A stretch of DNA of 64,000 nucleotides from Bailinhaonella thermotolerans (GCF_003594875.1 NZ_QZEY01000014.1:1-64000); one strand, 5' to 3'; counted from the stretch's first letter, positions 26,254 to 40,162 are shown. Program-made: numbers and translations. Notes: generated from the letters alone by a model not told the origin.

Positions 26254-27554
26254 GACCCCTGCTCGCCCTGGCCACCGCGGCCCTGCTCGGTCTGGGCCTG
26301 ACCGCCTGCGGTTCCGGCTCGTCCCCCTCCGCCGCCGGAGGGGAGACCACGATCACGTTCTGGGACGACAACGGCGGGCCCGCCCGCACCCCCGTCTGGC
26401 AGCACATCATCGGCGAGTTCCAGAAGGCCAACCCCAAGATCAAGGTCAAGTACGTCGGCATCCCGATCGCGCAGGCCCAGCAGAAGTACGACACCGCCAT
26501 CGCGGGCGGCGGCCTGCCGGACGTCGGCGGCGTCTCCACCGCGATGCTGGCCAACCTCGTCGCCCAGAAGGCCCTGGAGCCGCTGGACGACCGCATCGCC
26601 AAGAGCGCGCTCAACGGCAAGATCAACCGGCAGGTCCTCACCACCGTGAAGGCCACGGTCCCGGACGGCAAGACGTACATGATGCCGATGTCCACCAACA
26701 TGGGCGTCTTCTGGTACCGGACGGACTGGTTCAAGGAGGCGGGCATCGCGGCGCCGAAGACCTGGAGCGAGTTCTTCACCGCCATCGAGAAGCTGACCGA
26801 CAAGTCCAAGAACCGCTACGGCTTCACCATCCGAGGCGGCGCCGGCTCCATCGCGCAGATGATGGAGGTCCTGTACGGCCAGAGCGGCATCACCGAGATC
26901 TTCGACCCCGCCGGCAAGGCCACGATCAACGACCCGAGGAACGTGGCGGCGCTGGAGAAGCTGGCGGGCCTGTACAAGAAGGTCACGCCCGAGGCCGACG
27001 TGACCAACGACTACGTGAAGATGGTCGCCCAGTTCGACGGCGGCAACATCGCGATCATGCAGCACAACCTGGGGTCGTACAACGACCACGCCAAGACCCT
27101 GGGCGAGGACAAGGTGGCCGCGATGGCGGTGCCCAGGTCCGACTCGGGCACGCAGTCGATCCTGTCGAACCCCGTCTCCGGCATCGGGGTGTTCGCCGCC
27201 GGCGAGAGGAAGGACGCCGCGTTCAAGTTCGCCGAGTTCGCCGCGTCCAAGGCGATGAACAGCCACTGGGCCGAGAAGACGGGCGTCCTGCCCGCCAACA
27301 CCGAGGTGGACGGCGAGCGGTGGATCAAGGACGCGCAGCACGTCGCCGAGGCGTCGCGGGTGCTCAACGACCCGGCCACCAAGGTCGTGCAGATGCCGTA
27401 CTACCTGCCGGAGTTCAACGCGATCACCAAGACCGAGATGGAGCCGCTGTTCCAGAAGGTCCTGCTCGGCCAGATGCCGGCCAAGACCTTCCTCGACCAG
27501 TTCTCCGCCAAGCTCACCGAGGCCCAGGCCAAGTACAGGCAGCGCAACGGCTGA
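26250..27554 (+). CDS. Extracellular sugar-binding lipoprotein of ABC transporter
   Basis: A 434-residue family 1 extracellular solute-binding protein. The lipoprotein signal peptide ends in the lipobox LTAC with cysteine ~20, followed by a Gly/Ser linker. The mature part shows TITFWDDNGG, GGLPDVGGVS, YMMPMSTNMGVFWYRTDWF and the C-terminal lobe typical of CUT1 receptors. It captures oligosaccharide outside the cell for the upstream permeases. Being last in the operon, after GH43, is an uncommon order for this class. Confidence 0.93.
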   Translation: MRPLLALATAALLGLGLTACGSGSSPSAAGGETTITFWDDNGGPARTPVWQHIIGEFQKANPKIKVKYVGIPIAQAQQKYDTAIAGGGLPDVGGVSTAMLANLVAQKALEPLDDRIAKSALNGKINRQVLTTVKATVPDGKTYMMPMSTNMGVFWYRTDWFKEAGIAAPKTWSEFFTAIEKLTDKSKNRYGFTIRGGAGSIAQMMEVLYGQSGITEIFDPAGKATINDPRNVAALEKLAGLYKKVTPEADVTNDYVKMVAQFDGGNIAIMQHNLGSYNDHAKTLGEDKVAAMAVPRSDSGTQSILSNPVSGIGVFAAGERKDAAFKFAEFAASKAMNSHWAEKTGVLPANTEVDGERWIKDAQHVAEASRVLNDPATKVVQMPYYLPEFNAITKTEMEPLFQKVLLGQMPAKTFLDQFSAKLTEAQAKYRQRNG

Positions 27555-27563
27555 GGCCCGCAC

Positions 27564-27593
27564 GGCGGGCGCCGGGCCGCCCCGGCGCCCGCC
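27564..27593. terminator. Bidirectional terminator after the sugar operon
   Basis: Perfect 13-bp inverted repeat (27564-27576 against 27581-27593) with a 4-nt loop, starting 10 bp after the binding-protein stop and between convergent genes. Confidence 0.8.
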
Positions 27594-27636
27594 CGCCCCC
27601 TCCGGGGCGGGAGCCGCGCCCGGGGCGGGAGCCGCG

Positions 27637-29181
27637 TCAGGGGGCGGCGGTCCCGGCGATCGCGGCGGGGAGGGCGCGGAGACGGTGGGCGGGGAGGTCG
27701 AGGACGGTCGTGTCCGCGGCCCAGGGGGCGGCGGCCAGGACGGCCGCCTTCGCCTCGTTCTTGGTCAGCGTCTCTCCCCGGGCGCGGGCGAGGGCGATCA
27801 GGGCCTCCCGCCAGGTGTTGAGCAGCTTGCCGTGGGCGGCGTCCAGGACGCGGCGCACGGCCTCCTCCGCGGTGCCGGGGGCGGGCCGCGGCAGCCGTAC
27901 GGCCTCGACGCCGCCGGGGACGGGCCGGACGGAGTAGACCGGGGAGACCAGCGCGGCCAGGCCCGGCGGCGTCTCGCGGGGCTCCACCCGGACGCGGACG
28001 CGGTCGGCGCGGGTGGCGAGCAGGACGCGGGGGAGCGCCGCGCCGAGACCGGCGGGCAGCGTGACCGCGACCTGGCGCGGATCGCTCTTGTACGGCTTGG
28101 CCAGCCACGTGGACAGGCGGACGCGGGGCAGACGGGGCAGGACGGAGGCGGGCCAGTCGCCGACGAGGAGGTCCGGCTCGCCCGCCGACTCCCACGCCTC
28201 GGGGCGCTCCCCGGCCTCGATGGACTGGGGGCCGTGGGTGTAGATGCGGGTCTCGACGCGGTCGCCGCGGGCGGCGACGGCCGGCCAGGTCTTCGCCGTG
28301 GGACGCAGGACGTACAGGTCGGCGGCGCTGCCGATCGCCTCGGCCCCGTGGTACCGGTTGAAGTCCGGCCACATCGCCTCGATCGCCAGGTTGAGCTCGG
28401 CGAACGCGTTCTGCACCTTCAGCGCCAGGGCCGGGGTGCGCTCGCTCGCGCCGTACGCCATCAGCAGCCGCCCGCGCTCCCGGTCCCGCAGCCCCTCCAG
28501 CGCCCGGAGCGCGAAGAGCCCCATGCCCTCGGGTGTGTACGGCGGGTCGCTGATCGCCAGGTCGGCCCAGGCGGCGGCGGAGGCGGGCAGGCCGAGGCGC
28601 AGGTCGGCCCAGCGGGTCCGGATGGGCAGGCCCTGCGCGTCGATGTGGGCGAGCACCCGGTCGTCCACGTCCACCACCGTGACCTCGGCCTCCGGGCAGA
28701 CGAGCGCGACCGCGACCGAGGTCAGGTCATGGTCGCCCACGCACAGCAGCCGCGCCCCGGGCATCCAGAAGCGCTCCCGCAGCAGCAGGGCCCGCCGTAC
28801 GACGGTCTCGGCGGTGGCGGACACGTGGTCGAGGGACGCCAGCGCGGCCGGCCCGGCGGCGATGGCCTTCTCCACGCGGGCGACCAGGGCGGGGTCCACG
28901 AGGTGCGACACCGGGTCGGCGAGCCCGCTGACGGCTGTGAGCCGCCGGTACGCCGCCGCGCGGGCGGGCGGGACGCGGAACAGCTCGCCCTGGCGCTCGA
29001 GTTCCACGGCGCGGAGGAGCGCCTCGACGGAGCGGCGTGACGTGGCGGCCTCCCGCACCAGCTCGCCGAGCGACCGCCAGCGCCCGTCGGTCAGCGCCGC
29101 GAGCGCGTGCCGAAGCCTCCGGGAGTCGGCCGCGGCCTCCTCCAGCAACAACGAGAGTTCTTCATGTCCGGTCCCGCTCAC
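27637..29181 (-). CDS. BpsA-like (bis-aminopropyl spermidine synthase family) protein
   Basis: A 514-residue protein resembling the BpsA/DUF43 family of aminopropyl or methyl transferases. The N-terminal ~110 residues look like a winged-helix region. A Rossmann-type SAM/dcSAM-binding core follows with LLCVGDHDLTSVAVAL, an acidic strand end VTVVDVDDRVL, and the catalytic-type motif ISDPPYTPEG. The C-terminal ~200 residues are unassigned. Start: the GTG at 29181 has GGGAGG 8 nt upstream; an in-frame ATG at 29199 is the alternative. It stands alone, so substrate (branched polyamine or other) is unresolved. Confidence 0.62.
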   Translation of the reverse strand: MSGTGHEELSLLLEEAAADSRRLRHALAALTDGRWRSLGELVREAATSRRSVEALLRAVELERQGELFRVPPARAAAYRRLTAVSGLADPVSHLVDPALVARVEKAIAAGPAALASLDHVSATAETVVRRALLLRERFWMPGARLLCVGDHDLTSVAVALVCPEAEVTVVDVDDRVLAHIDAQGLPIRTRWADLRLGLPASAAAWADLAISDPPYTPEGMGLFALRALEGLRDRERGRLLMAYGASERTPALALKVQNAFAELNLAIEAMWPDFNRYHGAEAIGSAADLYVLRPTAKTWPAVAARGDRVETRIYTHGPQSIEAGERPEAWESAGEPDLLVGDWPASVLPRLPRVRLSTWLAKPYKSDPRQVAVTLPAGLGAALPRVLLATRADRVRVRVEPRETPPGLAALVSPVYSVRPVPGGVEAVRLPRPAPGTAEEAVRRVLDAAHGKLLNTWREALIALARARGETLTKNEAKAAVLAAAPWAADTTVLDLPAHRLRALPAAIAGTAAP

Positions 29182-29306
29182 TGAGACAGCCTCCCACATG
29201 GCGGTCTTCCGGCGGAAACCGCGGAACCGGTGGAAACCACTGGTCAGCGGCGATGTGACAGCGGCGCGTGAGGTTCGTCAACGTGCCCTGCCGGGCATGT
29301 TTCCCA

Positions 29307-29330
29307 AGGTGATGTAGTCTCTACTCACCT
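29307..29330 (+). promoter_or_regulatory. Hairpin in the gltB upstream region
   Basis: AGGTGA-(T)-GTAG pairs with CTAC-TCACCT: ten base pairs with one bulge and a 3-nt loop, 70 bp before gltB. It contains TAGTCT (29315-29320), a possible -10 box, so it may be an operator or leader structure. No GlnR box was recognised. Confidence 0.35.
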
Positions 29331-29400
29331 AACCCGCAGCAGGGCCAACGTCGTCCCGGACTGCACGCACGACGCAGACGATGACGACGGGAGGGATTAG

Positions 29401-33921
<4,521 letters not shown>

Positions 33922-33936
33922 AGAGGGGGTATCACG

Positions 33937-35418
33937 ATGGCCGACCCGAAGGGTTTCCTGACGCACGGGCGTGAGCTGCCGCCGCGACGCCCCGTCGACG
34001 TGCGCATCCGCGACTGGCGCGAGGTCTACGAGGAGTTCCCGCGCCCCGCGCTGGAGAAGCAGGCGTCGCGCTGCATGGACTGCGGCATCCCGTTCTGCCA
34101 CAACGGCTGCCCGCTCGGGAACCTCATCCCCGAGTGGAACGACCTGGTCTACCGCGCCGACTGGCGCGAGGCGATCGAGCGGCTGCACGCCACGAACAAC
34201 TTCCCCGAGTTCACCGGGCGGCTGTGCCCGGCGCCGTGCGAGGCGGCGTGCGTGCTCGGCATCAACAGCGACCCGGTGGCGATCAAGCGGGTCGAGGTGG
34301 AGATCATCGACCGCGCGTTCGCCGAGGGCTGGGTGACGGCCCAGCCCGCGCCGGTCAGGACCGGCAAGCGCGTCGCGGTCGTGGGCTCCGGCCCGGCCGG
34401 GCTCGCCGCCGCCCAGCAGCTCACCCGCGCCGGGCACGACGTGGTCGTGTACGAGCGGGCCGACCGGATCGGCGGGCTGCTGCGGTACGGCATCCCCGAG
34501 TTCAAGATGGAGAAGCGGCACATCGACCGGCGCCTGGCCCAGATGCGGGCCGAGGGCACCGAGTTCCGCGCCGGCGTCAACGTCGGCGTGGACGTCACGG
34601 CCGAGCGGCTCCGGGCCGAGTACGACGCGGTCGTGCTCACCGGCGGCGCGACCGCCTGGCGCGACCTGCCCATCGCCGGGCGCGAGCTGGCCGGGATCCA
34701 CCAGGCCATGGAGTACCTCCCGCCGGCCAACAAGGTGCAGGAGGGCGACTTCCCGGTCTCCCCGATCTCGGCCGAGGGCAAGCACGTCGTCGTGATCGGC
34801 GGCGGCGACACCGGCGCCGACTGCATCGGCACCGCGCTGCGCCAGGGCGCGGCCTCGGTCACCCAGCTCGAGATCATGCCGCGTCCCCCGGCGTCGCGGG
34901 CGGCCGGCCAGCCGTGGCCGACCTACCCGACGCTGTTCAAGGTCGAGAGCGCGCACGAGGAGCTCTCCGACGCCGGCGGCGCCCGGGTGTACGCGGTCTC
35001 CACGACCGAGTTCGTCGGCGACGGCCGGGGCAACGTCCGCGCGCTGCGCGTGGTCGACGTCGAGGGCCCGCAGACCGGCTTCCGGCCGATCGAGGGCACC
35101 GAGCGCGAGATCCCGGCCGACCTGGTCACCCTGGCCATGGGCTTCGTCGGCCCGGAGAGGGGCGCGCTGCTGACGGACCTGGGCGTGGGCTACGACCCGC
35201 GCGGCAACGTCCGCCGCGACGCGTCCTACCGGGCGCTGGCCGAGGACGGCACCCCGCTCGACGGCGTCTACGTCGCCGGCGACATGGGCCGCGGCCAGTC
35301 CCTCATCGTCTGGGCCATCGCCGAGGGCCGCTCGGCCGCCGCGGCGGTGGACGAGGCCCTGACGGGCTCGACCGCCCTCCCGGTCGCCATCCCGCCCACG
35401 GCCCGCGCCCTGGCCTGA
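33937..35418 (+). CDS. gltD: Glutamate synthase small subunit
   Basis: A 493-residue FAD subunit passing electrons from NADPH to GltB. N-terminal cysteine clusters CMDCGIPFCHNGCPLG and CPAPCEAACVLG bind 4Fe-4S centres. The FAD motif is VAVVGSGPAGLAAAQ (~145) and the NADPH motif is VVVIGGGDTGADC. The C-terminal FAD segment is VYVAGDMGRGQSLIVWAIAEGR. Co-transcribed with gltB. Confidence 0.98.
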   Translation: MADPKGFLTHGRELPPRRPVDVRIRDWREVYEEFPRPALEKQASRCMDCGIPFCHNGCPLGNLIPEWNDLVYRADWREAIERLHATNNFPEFTGRLCPAPCEAACVLGINSDPVAIKRVEVEIIDRAFAEGWVTAQPAPVRTGKRVAVVGSGPAGLAAAQQLTRAGHDVVVYERADRIGGLLRYGIPEFKMEKRHIDRRLAQMRAEGTEFRAGVNVGVDVTAERLRAEYDAVVLTGGATAWRDLPIAGRELAGIHQAMEYLPPANKVQEGDFPVSPISAEGKHVVVIGGGDTGADCIGTALRQGAASVTQLEIMPRPPASRAAGQPWPTYPTLFKVESAHEELSDAGGARVYAVSTTEFVGDGRGNVRALRVVDVEGPQTGFRPIEGTEREIPADLVTLAMGFVGPERGALLTDLGVGYDPRGNVRRDASYRALAEDGTPLDGVYVAGDMGRGQSLIVWAIAEGRSAAAAVDEALTGSTALPVAIPPTARALA

Positions 35419-35430
35419 CGTCCCCGGCGG

Positions 35431-35460
35431 CGGCCCCGCGCGATCCACCGCGCGGGGCCG
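35431..35460 (+). terminator. Terminator of gltBD
   Basis: Perfect 12-bp inverted repeat (35431-35442 against 35449-35460), 6-nt loop, 12 bp after the gltD stop. Confidence 0.8.
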
Positions 35461-35590
35461 CATCGCCCACACCGTCTCCCGCCTGGTGAGCCCCGGGCCG
35501 GCCTCCTGTCCGGCCCGGCCGTCCACATCGCCGCCCGGTGGACCAGCGGCCCCGCTCCCGCCGGGCCCGGCCTCCGCCTCGCGGGGCGGG

Positions 35591-36772
35591 TCAGCCCAGG
35601 TATTCCGGGGCGGCGGGGGTGATGACCTCGGGGCCCGACTCGGTGACGATCACGTTGTCCTCGTAGTTGGCGCCGCCGACCCCGGGAAGGGCGATCCGGC
35701 GTTCCACGGCCAGGCACATGCCCGGCTCGGCGACGCCCGGGACGTCGGGGGACAGCCACGGGGGCTCGAAGGAGAGGCCGAGGCCGTGCCCCCACACCCC
35801 GGACATCAGCGGCCGGGGAGCCCCGTGGCGGCGGGTGTACGGCGACCGCGCCAGGTTCTCGTCGCAGCGCCGCGCCACCTCGGACAGGGGCGTGCCGGGG
35901 CGGAGGGCGGCGACGCCGGCGCGGACGCTGTCGCGCACCGCGTCGAGGAGGAGGCGCCGGTCCTCGCCGGCCTCCCCGGCGACCACCCGGGTGCGGGCGA
36001 AGTCGAACAGGTACCCCTCCACCGAGCCGTACAGGTCGATCCGCAGCAGGTCGCCCGCCTCCAGCCGCCGTCCGGTGTACGCCGCGGGCCCGGACGGCGC
36101 GAACGTCACGCTCTGGCCGCCCGACGACAGGCCCATCCCGTAGTACGCGCCGCCACCCGCGACGATCTCGCCGATCGCGGCCGCGGCCACCTCGGCCTCG
36201 CTCGCCCCGGGCACCGCCGCCGCCATGGCCGCGTCCATCGCGCGCACCCCCAGCGCCCCGGCCGCCCGCAGCAGGTCCAGCTCCGCCGGGCTCTTGACCC
36301 GCCGCAGCCGCCACCCCACCTCGTCCGCGTCCACGAGCGCTCGCCCCGGGAGCCCCGCGGCGAGCCGGTCCCGCCACGGCCACGCCAGCCCGGCGCACCC
36401 GGTCAGCCCGGCGCGGCCCCCGTCCGGCACGGCCCGCCGCACGACGTCCGCGAGCGTGTCCACCAGGTCGGAGGCGGGGCGCACCTCGTCGGCCACCGGC
36501 TCCTCCTGGAGCTCCCCGACGTTGGACACCAGCACCACCGGCCCCTCGACCGGCACCACCGCCGCCGCGTGCCCCTCGGCCCGCCACCGCCCCGGCAGGT
36601 CCGGCACGAGCGGCTGGTGCTGGTAGAACCCGGTCAGGTGGTACACGTCCGCGTACCCGTCCTGCGCCGACCCGCCGCGCGACCAGGCGACCAGGCAGTC
36701 CAGCCCGGCCTCCGCCGCCGCCCGCCGCGCCGCCTCCTGCCGCGCCCGATACTCGTCAACGCCGATCCCCAT
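35591..36772 (-). CDS. M24 family metallopeptidase (Xaa-Pro peptidase/creatinase fold)
   Basis: A 393-residue protein with a creatinase-type N-terminal domain and a pita-bread catalytic domain. The five metal ligands are visible in order: Asp (LRIDLYGS), Asp (LFDFARTR), His (WGHGLGLSF), Glu (CLAVERR) and Glu (NYEDNVIV). Family members are Xaa-Pro dipeptidases or related hydrolases; substrate is not readable. Start: the ATG at 36772 has GGAGGG close upstream, whereas the longer frame to 36805 adds a Gly-rich leader. Confidence 0.88.
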   Translation of the reverse strand: MGIGVDEYRARQEAARRAAAEAGLDCLVAWSRGGSAQDGYADVYHLTGFYQHQPLVPDLPGRWRAEGHAAAVVPVEGPVVLVSNVGELQEEPVADEVRPASDLVDTLADVVRRAVPDGGRAGLTGCAGLAWPWRDRLAAGLPGRALVDADEVGWRLRRVKSPAELDLLRAAGALGVRAMDAAMAAAVPGASEAEVAAAAIGEIVAGGGAYYGMGLSSGGQSVTFAPSGPAAYTGRRLEAGDLLRIDLYGSVEGYLFDFARTRVVAGEAGEDRRLLLDAVRDSVRAGVAALRPGTPLSEVARRCDENLARSPYTRRHGAPRPLMSGVWGHGLGLSFEPPWLSPDVPGVAEPGMCLAVERRIALPGVGGANYEDNVIVTESGPEVITPAAPEYLG

Positions 36773-36878
36773 GAGCCCTCCTCCGTCCCCCGGGCCCCTA
36801 CCCACCCGCGCGCCGGGTACGGCGGGGCGGGCGGCGCGCGAGCGCGTCTCCCGGGGCGGGCTCCCGCCGCCGCGCCGG

Positions 36879-37682
36879 TCAGGGGGCGGTGACGACGATC
36901 TCCAGATAGTCGGCGTGGGCGACCAGGGTGTCGTCGCCGGACTCGTTGGCGGCCCGCCAGACGGCGATCATGTCGGCGCGCAGCGCCTCGGCGCGGTCCC
37001 GGTCAAGGCGGGCGAAGGCGGCGCGGGCCGGGCCGTACCAGTCGCGGAAGTAGTCCACGGCGAAGGCGGGGGAGGGGTAGCGGAACGGCTGCGCGCGCCG
37101 CCGCACCTCGACCCGGGCCCCGGCGAACAGCTCGCGGGCCCGCGCCTCGGTGCCCCACTCGAAGGGGGAGCGCAGCCCCGGCGGCGGCTGGACGTAGGCG
37201 GCGACGGTCCGGGCGTATCGCCCGATCAGGCCGTCCGGGGTCCACGCGGTCACGCCGACGCGCCCGCCCGGCCGTACGGCCCGCAGCAGCTCGGCCGCCG
37301 CGCGCTCCTGGTCGGGGGCGAACATGACGCCGAACGTGGACAGCGCGGCGTCGAAGTGGCCGTCGGGGAAGGGGAGCTCCTGCACGTCCGCCTCCCGCGT
37401 GGCCAGCGGCAGCCCCTCGCCGGCGGCCAGCAGCGCGGCCCGCTCCAGCGACTCGGGCACGAAGTCCACGGCGACGACCTCGCAGAACCTCCGGGCCGCG
37501 GCGACGGAGGCGGTGCCGGTGCCCGCCCCGGCGTCCAGGACCCGCTCCCCGGGCCGCAGCCGCAGCTCCTCGCACAGCAGCTCGGCGTACAACGGGGGGA
37601 ACCGCGCGGCCAGCCGCCCCAGATCCCCCTGAGCCCAGACGTCCCGCTGTCCCCTGGTGATGGCGCTCACGTTCTCGATCAT
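36879..37682 (-). CDS. Class I SAM-dependent methyltransferase
   Basis: A 267-residue methyltransferase. SAM-binding motif I is VLDAGAGTGTAS, the acidic post-I residue is in VVAVDFVPESL, motif II surrounds LPFPDGHFDAALSTFGVMF, and motif III is VRPGGRVGVTAW. This is the UbiE/Methyltransf_11 type; substrate unknown. The ATG at 37682 is chosen because the longer frame (to 37769) adds a basic low-complexity leader. It is 112 bp downstream of the LuxR-type regulator gene on the same strand. Confidence 0.85.
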   Translation of the reverse strand: MIENVSAITRGQRDVWAQGDLGRLAARFPPLYAELLCEELRLRPGERVLDAGAGTGTASVAAARRFCEVVAVDFVPESLERAALLAAGEGLPLATREADVQELPFPDGHFDAALSTFGVMFAPDQERAAAELLRAVRPGGRVGVTAWTPDGLIGRYARTVAAYVQPPPGLRSPFEWGTEARARELFAGARVEVRRRAQPFRYPSPAFAVDYFRDWYGPARAAFARLDRDRAEALRADMIAVWRAANESGDDTLVAHADYLEIVVTAP

Positions 37683-37794
37683 GTTCCCGACGCTACGTAC
37701 GGCGGGCCGCCCTCCGCTTCGCCCGTCCGGCCCATGCCGCCACCTCCGTGTATGGCCCGAACGGGCCATACCTCGCCAACGCGTGCGACGCGGG

Positions 37795-39963
37795 TCAGAG
37801 GAGGCCGAGACGGGCGGCGTGGGCCACGGCGGCGGCGCGGGAGGGTGCGCCGAGGCGGGTGAGGATGTCCGCCACGTGCCGTTTGACCGTATGCTCGCTC
37901 AGCCGGAGCCGGCGGGCGACCTGGCGGTTGGTCAGCCCGCCGGCCAGCAGCCGCAGGATCTCCGCCTGGCGTCCCGTCAGCGCCGGGACCGGTGCGGCCC
38001 GCCCCGCGAGCCGGGCGGCGCGCTCGGCGTCGGGGATCGCGCCGAGGCGTTCGAAGACCAGCCTCGCGGCGTCCGCCTCCTCCTCGGCGGCCCGGGGGCG
38101 GCCCCGGTCCCGGAGCAGGGCGGCCAGGTCCAGCCTGACGCGCGCCCCGCCGTACAGGTCGCCGCCGTCGTCGGCCAGCCGCGCCGCGCGTTCGAGGCAC
38201 GCCTCCGGCGGATCCTCGTCCTGGGGGCGGGCTTCGCCCGGGAGGCGTGCTTCATCCGGGAGGCGTGCTTCATCCGGGAGGCGGGCTTCGTCCGGGAGGC
38301 GCGCTTCGTCCTGGGGGAGGGCGGCGCGGAGGAGGCCGGCGGCCCACAGGGCCGACGCGCGGGCGGCGGCGGTGCCGACGGCCTCGGCCAGGGCGGACAG
38401 CTCCGCCGCCGCGGCGACGGCGCGGCCGGGGAGGCCGGCGGCGACGGCGGCGCGCACCAGCAGTTCCAGGGCGGGCACGCGGTCCAGGCGCTCATCGGGG
38501 CCGAGGGTGTCGCGCAGTCGCTCGGCGATCTCCAGGGCGGCGAGGGGGTCGCCCTCGTCCAGGCGCAGCTCGGCGAGGCCCGCGCGGGACGCCGGGAGCG
38601 ACCTGCTCCGTGCGAACAGCTCGGCCGCCTCGGCCCGGCGGCCCTGGCGGCGGCGCAGCTCGCCCAGCCGCGCCCACGCCTCGGCCGCCAGCGCCGGCCG
38701 CCGGGAGCCGAGCACGGCCGCCGCGCTCGTCAGCTCGTCCTCGGCGGCGTCCCAGTCGCCGCGCCCCAGCAGCGCGCCGCCGTAGTGGGTGCGGCAGAGC
38801 GCGAACGGCGTCCCCAGGTCCAGCCGCCGGCAGAACTCCATCACCCGCTCCGCCCACTGCCCGGCCCGATCCCAGTCCCGCGCGCGCTCGCACCCCTGCA
38901 CCACGTAGCAGCTCGGCACCCAGACCGAGGCCGCCTCCCCGGCCTCCCCGGCGAGCGCCGCCGCCGCGGCCTCGTCCAGCAGCCGCATCCCCTCGGCCAC
39001 CCGTCCCAGCCCCACCCCGGCGATCCCGGTCAGCGCCATCGCCTGGAGCTCCAGATCCGGCGACCGCAGCCGCCGCCCGGCCGCCGCCACCCTCCCGGCC
39101 AGTTCCAGCGCCTCGTCCGGCCGCCCCGCCCGCAGCGCCGCCATCCCGCGGAACAGTTCCAACAGCGCCGCGTCCGCCCCGTCCGGCGTGTCCGCGAGCA
39201 ACCGCCGGGCCCGCCCGAACCACCCCTCCGCGACCGCCGTCTCCCCCCGGAGCTGCGACGCCGCGGCCCCGAGCCACGCCGCCGCCCGGCCCGCCCCCGC
39301 CGGGTCGCCCGCCGCGCGATACCACCGGTAGGCCTCTTCGTATCGGGCGATGGTCTCCCCGTCATCGTCCATCCACCAGGCCGCCGCCCCGGCCCCCTCC
39401 GCCGCCGCCCCCCAGAGCCGGAACCTCTCCGCGTCCGCGCCGCCCCCGCCGTACCCGCCCCCGTCACCCCCGCCCCCGTCACCCCTGCCGTACGGCTCGC
39501 CGCCCGCCGTCCCGGCCGGGTCCGCCCTCCCCACCGCGTCCCCCGGCTCCCCGGTCCGCGTCCGCGCCCCGTCCGCGCCGGCTCCGCCGTCCCCGCCGTA
39601 CGGCTCCGCGGCCGCCGTCCCGGCCGCCTTCGCCGCTCCGGCCGCCGTAGGTATGCGGACGGCCGCCGCGTCCGAGGCGGCGTCATCGCCGCGGGGGCCG
39701 GCGCCCGCCGCCCCGGTCCCGTCCACCGCGCCGGTCGCGGGGCCGTCCGCCGGGCCGTTCACCAGGGTGTCCGCCGGGCCGTTCGCCGCGCTGTCCGCCG
39801 GGCCGTTCACCGGGCCGTTCACCGGGCCGTTCACCGGGGTGTCCGCCGGGCCGGCCGGGGCGGGCGGGGGCAGGGCCTGGGTGAAGAGGGCCTTGGCCTG
39901 CTTCCAGCGGCCTCGCCGCAGGAGTTCCCGGCCGCGGGCCACCGGGTCGCTCGGGCTTTCCAC
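37795..39963 (-). CDS. Large LuxR-family regulator with TPR-like region and internal repeats
   Basis: A 722-residue protein ending in a LuxR/GerE helix-turn-helix (~660-715: LTGRQAEILRLLAGGLTNRQ then SEHTVKRHVADILTRLG). Most of the remainder is an all-helical, Ala/Leu/Arg-rich array resembling TPR regions of LAL-type regulators. No Walker A motif is seen, so it is not a full LAL ATPase. Two low-complexity tracts are encoded by DNA repeats: an N-terminal NGPxx series (~residues 39-70) and a DEARLP series (~residues 548-578). Signal and targets unknown. Confidence 0.82.
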   Translation of the reverse strand: MESPSDPVARGRELLRRGRWKQAKALFTQALPPPAPAGPADTPVNGPVNGPVNGPADSAANGPADTLVNGPADGPATGAVDGTGAAGAGPRGDDAASDAAAVRIPTAAGAAKAAGTAAAEPYGGDGGAGADGARTRTGEPGDAVGRADPAGTAGGEPYGRGDGGGGDGGGYGGGGADAERFRLWGAAAEGAGAAAWWMDDDGETIARYEEAYRWYRAAGDPAGAGRAAAWLGAAASQLRGETAVAEGWFGRARRLLADTPDGADAALLELFRGMAALRAGRPDEALELAGRVAAAGRRLRSPDLELQAMALTGIAGVGLGRVAEGMRLLDEAAAAALAGEAGEAASVWVPSCYVVQGCERARDWDRAGQWAERVMEFCRRLDLGTPFALCRTHYGGALLGRGDWDAAEDELTSAAAVLGSRRPALAAEAWARLGELRRRQGRRAEAAELFARSRSLPASRAGLAELRLDEGDPLAALEIAERLRDTLGPDERLDRVPALELLVRAAVAAGLPGRAVAAAAELSALAEAVGTAAARASALWAAGLLRAALPQDEARLPDEARLPDEARLPDEARLPGEARPQDEDPPEACLERAARLADDGGDLYGGARVRLDLAALLRDRGRPRAAEEEADAARLVFERLGAIPDAERAARLAGRAAPVPALTGRQAEILRLLAGGLTNRQVARRLRLSEHTVKRHVADILTRLGAPSRAAAVAHAARLGLL
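38231..38320 (-). repeat. 18-bp coding repeat (DEARLP)
   Basis: Five consecutive 18-bp units, of which the second and third are nearly identical (GCTTCATCCGGGAGGCG core), encode successive DEARLP hexapeptides in the LuxR-type regulator. Units keep the reading frame. Confidence 0.85.
39764..39850 (-). repeat. Coding repeat for NGPVNGP/NGPAD tract
   Basis: Repeats built on GGGCCGTTCACC encode NGPV and NGPADxx units near the N-terminus of the LuxR-type regulator. Three adjacent 12-bp copies occur around 39802-39837, with diverged copies on both sides. Confidence 0.75.
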
Positions 39964-40162
39964 ACCGCCATCCTCGCCGCCCGGCCGCGTCCGCGCGTGC
40001 CCCGAGGGGGGCCCTTTCGCGCGCGCGCGGGGAGCGGGCGGCGGGCCGTACGGGACGCGCCGTTCGGGAGGGATTGGTGGATTCGGGGGTTTCGGGGCGG
40101 TTCCGCGGGAGGGCGGTTTATGATCTTGAAGGTTTTCCGATGAGAAGAGCTGGAGTTCTCGG

